From contig NC_058516.1 in assembly GCF_020382885.2 (NCBI RefSeq), forward strand, positions 12,502,902 through 12,566,901: a DNA stretch of 64,000 nucleotides, in the 5' to 3' direction. The DNA is from Scatophagus argus. Taxonomy: Eukaryota; Chordata; Actinopteri; Scatophagidae. Within the stretch, counting starts at the first letter, position 1, and the number at the start of each line of letters is the position of its first letter. The position numbers and the translations under genes are program-made. This document shows positions 34,899-44,935 of the stretch, in pieces. The notes beneath the pieces are model-generated. The model searched no databases and had not been told where the DNA came from. It saw only the letters and a list, made by a program, of their open reading frames with translations.

Positions 34899-37103
34899 TA
34901 AGTGCTATTTGTTGGGGTAGTATTGCCGGGCATTAACTTGACTTTTGAATTAAGTACATGTCACTTTTTGGGGTGAAAGCATATGACCAATGCATAAGAG
35001 AAGGAAATCACATCCAGATCACCTCAAATGGAGACACCGATGATTGCTTTGTTCATAAGTGCTTCTCTTTGGGGTTGTCTTTGTTGTGACATCTGACAAA
35101 TACTGAGGCTGTGTATTTACAATATTCGTTGCATGACTAGCCAAAAGCCTAAACTTGTCCCCAAAATCACCCAAACACAAGCACTGACTTGAAGTCTGGA
35201 GGCAGTAAGTGCTTCTTGTTGGGGTACTTTTGGGATCTCTGAATTCCCAAGTTTCCTACACAGAATTCATCCGGGAGCGTTTTGTATATCACATGTTACT
35301 GAGTGAATAACACTGTTTGGATTCCTGCTGTTGTATTCATGCAGTGTTACTGAATCTACTGAAAGAAGTTTTAGGCTTCTTTGACAGAATGTGTGCTTGA
35401 AGTACTAATTCAGTGGGAGCTGTGCTTATTTGAATTGCTTAGAAACTTGGAAAATACAACTGATGAAAGTGCAAGCGGGAGCCATGACGTGGCAACGACT
35501 TGCACCATTACAACTCACTGGACTCCGATTGACCACTTACGACCCGCCAAAGGCAAACATGAATTTCAGATGATTGTCGTCAGTTCATCGAGCTCGATCT
35601 TGCTATTGTTTACTTGTCATTGTATTGAAAGGAGGCGGGCATTGTGAAACTGAATTCAGTATTTAAGAGGGGCAAATCTGTACAAAAACCACCACTTCTG
35701 GTGCTACTGCTTCAACTCACAGGTGCCTCGGACAAATAGTGGGACTACAGAGAAACGCAAGCACCGACTGGACAGGACCTTGAATTCAGTAGGTGCAACT
35801 TGATGGGGATGTGGCTTATGACAAAATCTACAGCTGCATGAAATTGGAATCACATCCAGATGACCTCAAATAGAGACACAGATGAGTGTTGTGTGCATAA
35901 GTGCTTCTCTTTGGGGTTGTCTTGGTTGTAAGTTTGTCAACAGATATATTGTTGTTCGGATAGAAAGACTGATCATTCAATTCATTATTGCCATGCCTAG
36001 CCAAAAGCCTAAACTTGTCATCAACAATACCCAAACACAAGCACTGACTTAAATTCTGAATGCAGTAAGTGCTACTTGTTGGGGTACTTTTGCTGACACC
36101 TGAAACTTTCTCTCTAAACAATTTATTCCCTTGCTCACTGCCAGTCTGTAAGATTGGCCCAACTTGAGCATTGACAGTACAGTCGAATTCTGTAAGTGCT
36201 ACTTGTTGGGGCGGTCGAATGTGACAAAAATCTACAAACATACGGAACTGGAATTATATCTAGAGTAGCTCAAATGGAGACATGGTTGATTGTTGTCTGT
36301 ATGAGTGCTTCACTTTGTGGCTGTTACTTCTTCCACAATTAAATCATGGGAGTAATGCAGATATTATGCGTTTATTCTTTGCGTGGCTAGCCAAAAGCCT
36401 AAACTTGTCCCCAAAATCACCCAAACACAAGCACTGACTTGAAGTCTAAATGCAGTAAGTGCTATTTGTTGGGGTAGTATTGTCGGGCGTTAACTTGACT
36501 TTTGAAATAAGTACATGTCACTTTTTGGGGTGAAAGCATATGACCAATGCATAAGAGAAGGAAATCACATCCAGATCACCTCAAATGGAGACACTGATGA
36601 TTGCTTTGTTCATAAGTGCTTCTCTTTGGGGTTGTCTTTGTTGTGACTTGGTCACCTGACAAATACTGAGGCTGTGTATTTACAGTATTCGTTGCATGAC
36701 TAGCCAAAAGCCTAAACTTGTCCCCAAAATCACCCAAACACAAGCACTGACTTGAAGTCTGAATGCAGTAAGTGCTATTTGTTGGGGTAGTATTGCCGGG
36801 CATTAACTTGACTTTTGAATTAAGTACATGTCACTTTTTGGGGTGAAAGCATATGACCAATGCATAAGAGAAGGAAATCACATCCAGATCACCTCAAATG
36901 GAGACACCGATGATTGCTTTGTTCATAAGTGCTTCTCTTTGGGGTTGTCTTTGTTGTGACTTGGTCACCTGACAAATACTGAGGCTGTGTATTTACAATA
37001 TTCATTGCATGACTAGCCAAAAGCCTAAACTTGTCCCCAAAATCACCCAAACACAAGCACTGACTTGAAGTCTGGAGGCAGTAAGTGCTTCTTGTTGGGG
37101 TAC
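34899..37103 (+). ncRNA. mir430: miR-430 segment between cassettes 4 and 5
   Basis: Mature 5' ends: A 34899 (orphan), C 35056, B 35206; promoter with TATTTAA at 35660; then G 35790, C 35898, D 36066, E 36193, F 36302, A 36456, C 36613, A 36769, C 36926, B 37082. The first C spacer has lost a few bases of the GACTTGGTCACCTG block (GTGACATCTG at 35086-35095). Confidence 0.9.
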
Positions 37104-37430
37104 TTTTGGGATCTCTGAATTCCCAAGTTTCCTACACAGAATTCATCCGGGAGCGTTTTGTATATCACATGTTACTGAGTGAATAACACTGTTTGGATTC
37201 CTGCTGTTGTATTCATGCAGTGGTACTGAAACTACTGAAAGAAGTTTTAGGCTTCTCTGACAGAATGTGTGCGATGATATTCGCCCAACAACAACATTGC
37301 AAATCAAGTCAGAACGGCACCGGCATATAACACAGGACATGGAGGAAAGGGAGGAAACCACGGCCCGTACGGCTAAGAAAAGAGAATGCAGCTTCAACAA
37401 TCAACAGCCGGTACAAAAACAAAGGCATTT

Positions 37431-37502
37431 CTCCCCGTCGGGGAATCGAACCCCGGTCTTCCGCGTGACAGGCGGAGATACTGTCCACTATACTAACGAG
37501 GA
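37431..37502 (-). tRNA. tRNA-Asp(GTC)
   Basis: 72 nt, as 11749-11820. Confidence 0.92.
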
Positions 37503-37863
37503 AGGCTGTACATTGCTTGCACTGCCTTGCACAGCTGTTCCAGCCATTGCATGAGGGAATGCAGAGACACCATGGGAAGTATTTACCTTGGTGACGGAGA
37601 TTGCGGAGGTGTTAGCCGGGTCCCACAGTTGAAATCTCCCAGACACTGCATCTTTAATTCTGTTTACTGTCCCCACCCCTAAGCGCTTCTTCCTTTTCCA
37701 GCTTTGGCTATCTGAACTCAAAATCCATTATGGGTATGAATTGTTAATAACAGACAAAAAGGAAAATAAACACCCTTAACATGTAAAATTGGCATTAGAA
37801 AAAAGTTGGTTAAGTATACAGGTGCTTTCAGCCATGCACGCGCGAGCAACGTGGTGGTCAGCA

Positions 37864-37923
37864 GTTTCTGTAGTGCGTTCGCCTAACGTGCGAAAGGTCT
37901 CCGGTTGGAAACCGGGCAGAAAC
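37864..37923 (+). pseudogene. decayed tRNA-Val(AAC)
   Basis: As 12182-12241. Confidence 0.87.
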
Positions 37924-38077
37924 AGCTCTCTTTGTTTCAGTTTACGGTGAATATTGGTGTCAGTACATCATTTGAGTTACTAATATTCATTCTAATCGGA
38001 AGAATTATTTCATTTTCCAAATTCAGATATATGATGCCACGGCCTCTTTAAAAAGCCTCTTTGTAGTAGCAGTGTTC

Positions 38078-38198
38078 GCTTACGGCCATACCACCCTGAA
38101 CACGCCCGATCTCGTCCGATCTCGGAAGCTAAGCAGGGTCGGGCCTGTTTAGTACTTGGATGGGAGACCGCCTGGGAATACCAGGTGCTGTAAGCTTT
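38078..38198 (+). rRNA. 5S rRNA
   Basis: 121 nt; GGCCTGTTTAG replaces GGCCTGGTTAG between the A and C boxes. Confidence 0.93.
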
Positions 38199-38215
38199 TT
38201 CACTTCTCTTAGCAA

Positions 38216-38230
38216 CCAGCAGAGGGCGCT
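38216..38230 (+). promoter_or_regulatory. CTCF-like motif
   Basis: CCAGCAGAGGGCGCT, 18 bp after the first 5S of cassette 5. Confidence 0.6.
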
Positions 38231-38511
38231 CTTCAGTGGAGCGACAGCCTTGAAGAAATGAGCAGAGTAAAATCATAAAGACCTACAACGGCAGCTGTGG
38301 AACGTCACCAACTTCCAGTTTTCACAAGAACTACTGCTTCGTTTCACTAGTTCACATTGATTGGACTATGGTACTGATCCCATCCACTTGAGACGAGAAT
38401 GTTGTATATTGGTTCAATATTCATTGTAATCAGAGGAATTATTTCATCTGCAGAATTCAGATACATGATGCCATGGCATCTTTAAAAGGTCCTTTTAAAT
38501 AAGCGTGTGCA

Positions 38512-38632
38512 GCTTACGGCCATACCACCCTGAACACGCCCGATCTCGTCTGATCTCGGAAGCTAAGCAGGGTCGGGCCTGGTTAGTACTTGGATGGGAG
38601 ACCGCCTGGGAATACCAGGTGCTGTAAGCTTT
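38512..38632 (+). rRNA. 5S rRNA
   Basis: 121 nt, intact, as 25703-25823. Confidence 0.95.
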
Positions 38633-38649
38633 TTCATACCTCTCAACAA

Positions 38650-38664
38650 CCAGCAGAGGGCGCT
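38650..38664 (+). promoter_or_regulatory. CTCF-like motif
   Basis: CCAGCAGAGGGCGCT, 18 bp after the second 5S of cassette 5. Confidence 0.6.
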
Positions 38665-38976
38665 GTTGGCTCTTCAGTGGCGATCCAGCCTTGGTGAAAT
38701 GAGCAGAGTTAGATCATAAAGACCTACAATGGCAGCTGTGGAATGTCACCAACTTCCACTTTTCTCAAAAACTACTGCTTCGTTTCACCAGTTCACATTG
38801 ATTAGACTCTATGCTACTTATTCAATCCACTTGAGAAGAGAATATTGTGCTTTCCTTTGCCCTGCATTGTTATTGTCGGTGGTTATTGCACATATGTGGT
38901 GCTGTGTTTAGTTCAATGGTCTGGTTAATGCAGTAATGCAATTAGTCGCAATTCTGCGGTCACCAGAGAAGGCAAC

Positions 38977-39176
38977 NNNNNNNNNNNNNNNNNNNNNNNN
39001 NNNNNNNNNNNNNNNNNNNNNNNNNNNNNNNNNNNNNNNNNNNNNNNNNNNNNNNNNNNNNNNNNNNNNNNNNNNNNNNNNNNNNNNNNNNNNNNNNNNN
39101 NNNNNNNNNNNNNNNNNNNNNNNNNNNNNNNNNNNNNNNNNNNNNNNNNNNNNNNNNNNNNNNNNNNNNNNNNNNN
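38977..39176. other. assembly gap, 200 N
   Basis: Exactly 200 N. A round number suggests a placeholder, not a measured size. The left side stops inside cassette 5 and the right side resumes just after a type F hairpin, so at least 3 kb of known repeat structure, and possibly many units, is missing. Confidence 0.98.
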
Positions 39177-39933
39177 TGGGAGTAATGCAGATATTATGCG
39201 TTTATTCTTTGCGTGGCTAGCCAAAAGCCTAAACTTGTCCCCAAAATCACCCAAACACAAGCACTGACTTGAAGTCTGAATGCAGTAAGTGCTATTTGTT
39301 GGGGTAGTATTGTCGGGCGTTAACTTGACTTTTGAAATAAGTACATGTCACTTTTTGGGGTGAAAGCATATGACCAATGCATAAGAGAAGGAAATCACAT
39401 CCAGATCACCTCAAATGGAGACACAGATGATTGCTTTGTTCATAAGTGCTTCTCTTTGGGGTTGTCTTTGTTGTGACTTGGTCACCTGACAAATACTGAG
39501 GCTGTGTATTTACAGTATTCGTTGCATGACTAGCCAAAAGCCTAAACTTGTCCCCAAAATCACCCAAACACAAGCACTGACTTGAAGTCTGAATGCAGTA
39601 AGTGCTATTTGTTGGGGTAGTATTGCCGGGCATTAACTTGACTTTTGAATTAAGTACATGTCACTTTTTGGGGTGAAAGCATATGACCAATGCATAAGAG
39701 AAGGAAATCACATCCAGATCACCTCAAATGGAGACACCGATGATTGCTTTGTTCATAAGTGCTTCTCTTTGGGGTTGTCTTTGTTGTGACTTGGTCACCT
39801 GACAAATACTGAGGCTGTGTATTTACAATATTCGTTGCATGACTAGCCAAAAGCCTAAACTTGTCCCCAAAATCACCCAAACACAAGCACTGACTTGAAG
39901 TCTGGAGGCAGTAAGTGCTTCTTGTTGGGGTAC
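39177..39933 (+). ncRNA. mir430: miR-430 segment after the gap
   Basis: Mature 5' ends: A 39286, C 39443, A 39599, C 39756, B 39912. This is the tail of a long-form unit; its promoter and its G, C, D, E and F hairpins fall in the gap. Confidence 0.9.
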
Positions 39934-40079
39934 TTTTGGGATCTCTGAATTCCCAAGTTTCCTACACAGAATTCATCCGGGAGCGTTTTGTATATCACAT
40001 GTTACTGAGTGAATAACACTGTTTGGATTCCTGCTGTTGTATTCATGCAGTGGTACTGAAACTACTGAAAAAAGTTTTA

Positions 40080-40400
40080 GGCTTCTTTGACAGAATGTGT
40101 GCTTGAAGTACTAATTCAGTGGGAGCTGTGCTTATTTGAATTGCTTAGAAACTTGGAAAATACAACTGATGAAAGTGCAAGCGGGAGCCATGACGTGGCA
40201 ACGACTTGCACCATTACAACTCACTGGACTCCGAATGACCACTTACGACCCGCCAAAGGCAAACATGAATTTCAGATGATTGTCGTCAGTTCATCGAGCT
40301 CGATCTTGCTATTGTTTACTTGCCATTGTATTGAAAGGAGGCGGGCATTGTGAAACTGAATTCAGTATTTAAGAGGGGCAAATCTGTACAAAAACCACCA
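40080..40400 (+). promoter_or_regulatory. mir430: miR-430 unit promoter (reference copy)
   Basis: A hairpin-free block before the first hairpin. It contains a forkhead/Sox-like CTATTGTTTAC (40309-40319), a Sox-like CCATTGTATTG (40323-40333), a GC box GGAGGCGGGC (40337-40346), and TATTTAA at 40366-40372. These are spaced as in a Pol II core promoter, with a start expected near 40395-40402. The same block recurs with TATTTAA at 16632, 22854, 29507, 35660, 41929, 43805, 45368, 46938, 48501, 50064, 51634, 53197 and (upstream part deleted) 54516. In zebrafish each miR-430 repeat has its own promoter driven by Nanog, Pou5f3 and Sox19b; the binding calls here are by eye only. Confidence 0.65.
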
Positions 40401-40454
40401 CTTCTGGTGCTACTGCTTCAACTCACAGGTGCCTCGGACAAATAGTGGGACTAC

Positions 40455-40519
40455 AGAGAAACGCAAGCACCGACTGGACAGGACCTTGAATTCAGTAGGT
40501 GCAACTTGATGGGGATGTG
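40455..40519 (+). ncRNA. pre-miRNA type G (diverged miR-430-like)
   Basis: 5' arm GAAACGCAAGCACC pairs with 3' arm GGTGCAACTTGATGGGG; mature 40496-40517. The seed is AGGUGCA, not the family AAGUGCU. It is the first hairpin after the promoter, in all 14 units. Confidence 0.6.
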
Positions 40520-40564
40520 GCTTATGACAAAATCTACAGCTGCATGAAATTGGAATCACATCCA

Positions 40565-40628
40565 GATGACCTCAAATAGAGACACAGATGAGTGTTGTGT
40601 GCATAAGTGCTTCTCTTTGGGGTTGTCT
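40565..40628 (+). ncRNA. mir430c: pre-miR-430c (type C)
   Basis: 5' arm GACCTCAAATAGAGACAC pairs with mature 40604-40625, TAAGTGCTTCTCTTTGGGG, identical to zebrafish miR-430c over its length. The most frequent type in the array (39 copies). Confidence 0.93.
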
Positions 40629-40732
40629 TGGTTGTAAGTTTGTCAACAGATATATTGTTGTTCGGATAGAAAGACTGATCATTCAATTCATTATTGCCAT
40701 GCCTAGCCAAAAGCCTAAACTTGTCATCAACA

Positions 40733-40795
40733 ATACCCAAACACAAGCACTGACTTAAATTCTGAATGCAGTAAGTGCTACTTGTTGGGGTACTT
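40733..40795 (+). ncRNA. mir430: pre-miR-430 type D
   Basis: 5' arm TACCCAAACACAAGCACTGA pairs with mature 40772-40793 TAAGTGCTACTTGTTGGGG; family seed AAGUGCU. Confidence 0.9.
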
Positions 40796-40859
40796 TTGCT
40801 GACACCTGAAACTTTCTCTCTAAACAATTTATTCCCTTGCTCACTGCCAGTCTGTAAGA

Positions 40860-40922
40860 TTGGCCCAACTTGAGCATTGACAGTACAGTGGAATTCTGTA
40901 AGTGCTACTTGTTGGGGCGGTC
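40860..40922 (+). ncRNA. mir430: pre-miR-430 type E
   Basis: 5' arm GGCCCAACTTGAGCATTGAC pairs with mature 40899-40920, which has the same first 19 nt as type D but a CGG end and a different 5' arm. Confidence 0.9.
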
Positions 40923-40971
40923 GAATGTGACAAAAATCTACAAACATACGTAACTGGAATTATATCTAGAG

Positions 40972-41030
40972 TGTCTCAAATGGAGACATGGTTGATTGTT
41001 GTCTGTATGAGTGCTTCACTTTGTGGCTGT
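40972..41030 (+). ncRNA. pre-miRNA type F (diverged miR-430)
   Basis: 5' arm CTCAAATGGAGACATGG pairs with mature 41008-41029 TGAGTGCTTCACTTTGTGG. The stem is shared with type C, but the seed is GAGUGCU. In this unit the stem base is TGTCTCAAA; other units have TAGCTCAAA. Confidence 0.75.
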
Positions 41031-41121
41031 TACTTCTTCCACAATTAAATCATGGGAGTAATGCAGATATTATGCGTTTATTCTTTGCGTGGCTAGCCAA
41101 AAGCCTAAACTTGTCCCCAAA

Positions 41122-41184
41122 ATCACCCAAACACAAGCACTGACTTGAAGTCTGAATGCAGTAAGTGCTATTTGTTGGGGTAGT
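41122..41184 (+). ncRNA. mir430: pre-miR-430 type A
   Basis: 5' arm CACCCAAACACAAGCACTGA pairs with mature 41162-41183 TAAGTGCTATTTGTTGGGG; family seed AAGUGCU. Confidence 0.92.
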
Positions 41185-41280
41185 ATTGCCGGGCATTAAC
41201 TTGACTTTTGAATTAAGTACATGTCACTTTTTGGGGTGAAAGCATATGACCAATGCATAAGAGAAGGAAATCACATCCAG

Positions 41281-41342
41281 ATCACCTCAAATGGAGACAC
41301 CGATGATTGCTTTGTTCATAAGTGCTTCTCTTTGGGGTTGTC
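41281..41342 (+). ncRNA. mir430c: pre-miR-430c (type C), second copy in unit
   Basis: 5' arm CACCTCAAATGGAGACACC pairs with mature 41319-41340. The loop differs from the first C hairpin (TGATTGCTTTGTTCA). Confidence 0.93.
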
Positions 41343-41436
41343 TTTGTTGTGACTTGGTCACCTGACAAATACTGAGGCTGTGTATTTACAGTATTCGTTG
41401 CATGACTAGCCAAAAGCCTAAACTTGTCCCCAAAAT

Positions 41437-41498
41437 CACCCAAACACAAGCACTGACTTGAAGTCTGGAGGCAGTAAGTGCTTCTTGTTGGGGTACTT
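41437..41498 (+). ncRNA. mir430: pre-miR-430 type B
   Basis: Same 5' arm as type A; mature 41475-41496 TAAGTGCTTCTTGTTGGGG. Last hairpin of each unit, just before the leader of the next. Confidence 0.92.
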
Positions 41499-43372
41499 TT
41501 GGGATCTCTGAATTCCCAAGTTTCCTACACAGAATTCATCCGGGAGCGTTTTGTATATCACATGTTACTGAGTGAATAACACTGTTTGGATTCCTGCTGT
41601 TGTATTCATGCAGTGGTACTGAAACTACTGAAAGAAGTTTTAGGCTTCTTTGACAGAATGTGTGCTTGAAGTACTAATTCAGTGGGAGCTGTGCTTATTT
41701 GAATTGCTTAGAAACTTGGAAAATACAACTGATGAAAGTGCAAGCGGGAGCCATGACGTGGCAACGACTTGCACCATTACAACTCACTGGACTCCGATTG
41801 ACCACTTACGACCCGCCAAAGGCAAACATGAATTTCAGATGATTGTCGTCAGTTCATCGAGCTCGATCTTGCTATTGTTTACTTGCCATTGTATTGAAAG
41901 GAGGCGGGCATTGTGAAACTGAATTCAGTATTTAAGAGGGGCAAATCTGTACAAAAACCACCACTTCTGGTGCTACTGCTTCAACTCACAGGTGCCTCGG
42001 ACAAATAGTGGGACTACAGAGAAACGCAAGCACCGACTGGACAGGACCTTGAATTCAGTAGGTGCAACTTGATGGGGATGTGGCTTATGACAAAATCTAC
42101 AGCTGCATGAAATTGGAATCACATCCAGATGACCTCAAATAGAGACACAGATGAGTGTTGTGTGCATAAGTGCTTCTCTTTGGGGTTGTCTTGGTTGTAA
42201 GTTTGTCAACAGATATATTGTTGTTCGGATAGAAAGACTGATCATTCAATTCATTATTGCCATGCCTAGCCAAAAGCCTAAACTTGTCATCAACAATACC
42301 CAAACACAAGCACTGACTTAAATTCTGAATGCAGTAAGTGCTACTTGTTGGGGTACTTTTGCTGACACCTGAAACTTTCTCTCTAAACAATTTATTCCCT
42401 TGCTCACTGCCAGTCTGTAAGATTGGCCCAACTTGAGCATTGACAGTACAGTCGAATTCTGTAAGTGCTACTTGTTGGGGCGGTCGAATGTGACAAAAAT
42501 CTACAAACATACGGAACTGGAATTATATCTAGAGTAGCTCAAATGGAGACATGGTTGATTGTTGTCTGTATGAGTGCTTCACTTTGTGGCTGTTACTTCT
42601 TCCACAATTAAATCATGGGAGTAATGCAGATATTATGCGTTTATTCTTTGCGTGGCTAGCCAAAAGCCTAAACTTGTCCCCAAAATCACCCAAACACAAG
42701 CACTGACTTGAAGTCTGAATGCAGTAAGTGCTATTTGTTGGGGTAGTATTGCCGGGCATTAACTTGACTTTTGAAATAAGTACATGTCACTTTTTGGGGT
42801 GAAAGCATATGACCAATGCATAAGAGAAGGAAATCACATCCAGATCACCTCAAATGGAGACACTGATGATTGCTTTGTTCATAAGTGCTTCTCTTTGGGG
42901 TTGTCTTTGTTGTGACTTGGTCACCTGACAAATACTGAGGCTGTGTATTTACAGTATTCGTTGCATGACTAGCCAAAAGCCTAAACTTGTCCCCAAAATC
43001 ACCCAAACACAAGCACTGACTTGAAGTCTGAATGCAGTAAGTGCTATTTGTTGGGGTAGTATTGCCGGGCATTAACTTGACTTTTGAATTAAGTACATGT
43101 CACTTTTTGGGGTGAAAGCATATGACCAATGCATAAGAGAAGGAAATCACATCCAGATCACCTCAAATGGAGACACCGATGATTGCTTTGTTCATAAGTG
43201 CTTCTCTTTGGGGTTGTCTTTGTTGTGACTTGGTCACCTGACAAATACTGAGGCTGTGTATTTACAATATTCGTTGCATGACTAGCCAAAAGCCTAAACT
43301 TGTCCCCAAAATCACCCAAACACAAGCACTGACTTGAAGTCTGGAGGCAGTAAGTGCTTCTTGTTGGGGTAC
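41497..43372 (+). ncRNA. mir430: miR-430 unit 2 (long form)
   Basis: TATTTAA 41929. Mature 5' ends: G 42059, C 42167, D 42335, E 42462, F 42571, A 42725, C 42882, A 43038, C 43195, B 43351. It is 313 bp longer than unit 1 through one extra A/C pair, the same form as in the cassette half. Confidence 0.92.
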
Positions 43373-44935
43373 TTTTGGGATCTCTGAATTCCCAAGTTTC
43401 CTACACAGAATTCATCCGGGAGCGTTTTGTATATCACATGTTACTGAGTGAATAACACTGTTTGGATTCCTGCTGTTGTATTCATGCAGTGGTACTGAAA
43501 CTACTGAAAAAAGTTTTAGGCTTCTTTGACAGAATGTGTGCTTGAAGTACTAATTCAGTGGGAGCTGTGCTTATTTGAATTGCTTAGAAACTTGGAAAAT
43601 ACAACTGATGAAAGTGCAAGCGGGAGCCATGACGTGGCAACGACTTGCACCATTACAACTCACTGGACTCCGATTGACCACTTACGACCCGCCAAAGGCA
43701 AACATGAATTTCAGATGATTGTCGTCAGTTCATCGAGCTCGATCTTGCTATTGTTTACTTGCCATTGTATTGAAAGGAGGCGGGCATTGTGAAACTGAAT
43801 TCAGTATTTAAGAGGGGCAAATCTGTACAAAAACCACCACTTCTGGTGCTACTGCTTCAACTCACAGGTGCCTCGGACAAATAGTGGGACTACAGAGAAA
43901 CGCAAGCACCGACTGGACAGGACCTTGAATTCAGTAGGTGCAACTTGATGGGGATGTGGCTTATGACAAAATCTACAGCTGCATGAAATTGGAATCACAT
44001 CCAGATGACCTCAAATAGAGACACAGATGAGTGTTGTGTGCATAAGTGCTTCTCTTTGGGGTTGTCTTGGTTGTAAGTTTGTCAACAGATATATTGTTGT
44101 TCGGATAGAAAGACTGATCATTCAATTCATTATTGCCATGCCTAGCCAAAAGCCTAAACTTGTCATCAACAATACCCAAACACAAGCACTGACTTAAATT
44201 CTGAATGCAGTAAGTGCTACTTGTTGGGGTACTTTTGCTGACACCTGAAACTTTCTCTCTAAACAATTTATTCCCTTGCTCACTGCCAGTCTGTAAGATT
44301 GGCCCAACTTGAGCATTGACAGTACAGTCGAATTCTGTAAGTGCTACTTGTTGGGGCGGTCGAATGTGACAAAAATCTACAAACATACGTCACTGGAATT
44401 ATATCTAGAGTGTCTCAAATGGAGACATGGTTGATTGTTGTCTGTATGAGTGCTTCACTTTGTGGCTGTTACTTCTTCCACAATTAAATCATGGGAGTAA
44501 TGCAGATATTATGCGTTTATTCTTTGCGTGGCTAGCCAAAAGCCTAAACTTGTCCCCAAAATCACCCAAACACAAGCACTGACTTGAAGTCTGAATGCAG
44601 TAAGTGCTATTTGTTGGGGTAGTATTGCCGGGCATTAACTTGACTTTTGAATTAAGTACATGTCACTTTTTGGGGTGAAAGCATATGACCAATGCATAAG
44701 AGAAGGAAATCACATCCAGATCACCTCAAATGGAGACACTGATGATTGCTTTGTTCATAAGTGCTTCTCTTTGGGGTTGTCTTTGTTGTGACTTGGTCAC
44801 CTGACAAATACTGAGGCTGTGTATTTACAATATTCGTTGCATGACTAGCCAAAAGCCTAAACTTGTCCCCAAAATCACCCAAACACAAGCACTGACTTGA
44901 AGTCTGGAGGCAGTAAGTGCTTCTTGTTGGGGTAC
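43373..44935 (+). ncRNA. mir430: miR-430 unit 3
   Basis: TATTTAA 43805. Mature 5' ends: G 43935, C 44043, D 44211, E 44338, F 44447, A 44601, C 44758, B 44914. The F hairpin has the TGTCTCAAA stem variant. Confidence 0.92.

Larger units (their letters stand above)
37273..38976. repeat. Pol III cassette 5, cut by the assembly gap
   Basis: Matches cassette 1 up to the gap. The tRNA-Val(AAC), decayed tRNA-Asp, tRNA-Val(CAC) and minus-strand 5S expected to its right are not in the assembly. Confidence 0.9.
39934..41496 (+). ncRNA. mir430: miR-430 unit 1 (reference 1563-bp unit)
   Basis: The basic unit is a leader, a promoter block, then eight hairpins. Mature 5' ends: G 40496, C 40604, D 40772, E 40899, F 41008, A 41162, C 41319, B 41475. 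Hairpin spacing is mostly 108-168 bp, and the blocks between hairpins are recognisable as diverged copies of one another (AGCCAAAAGCCTAAACTTGT before D, A and B), so the unit grew by internal duplication. No protein is coded. The transcript is predicted to run left to right and be cut by Drosha and Dicer into about 60-nt hairpins with the mature strand on the 3' arm. Confidence 0.92.

Noticed and set aside
40087-40353. An 88-codon open frame (starting MTECVLEVLIQWELC) repeated 13 times
   Set aside because: It overlaps the promoter-like block and ends just before the TATA-like box. No domain or signal is seen, and conservation is explained by repeat homogenisation.
42097-42510. Minus-strand 97-137 codon frames (ending LCLYLRSSGCDSNFMQL) in each unit
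   Set aside because: They run antisense through the C, D and E hairpins; their sequence is fixed by hairpin arms and repeats. Not a protein gene.
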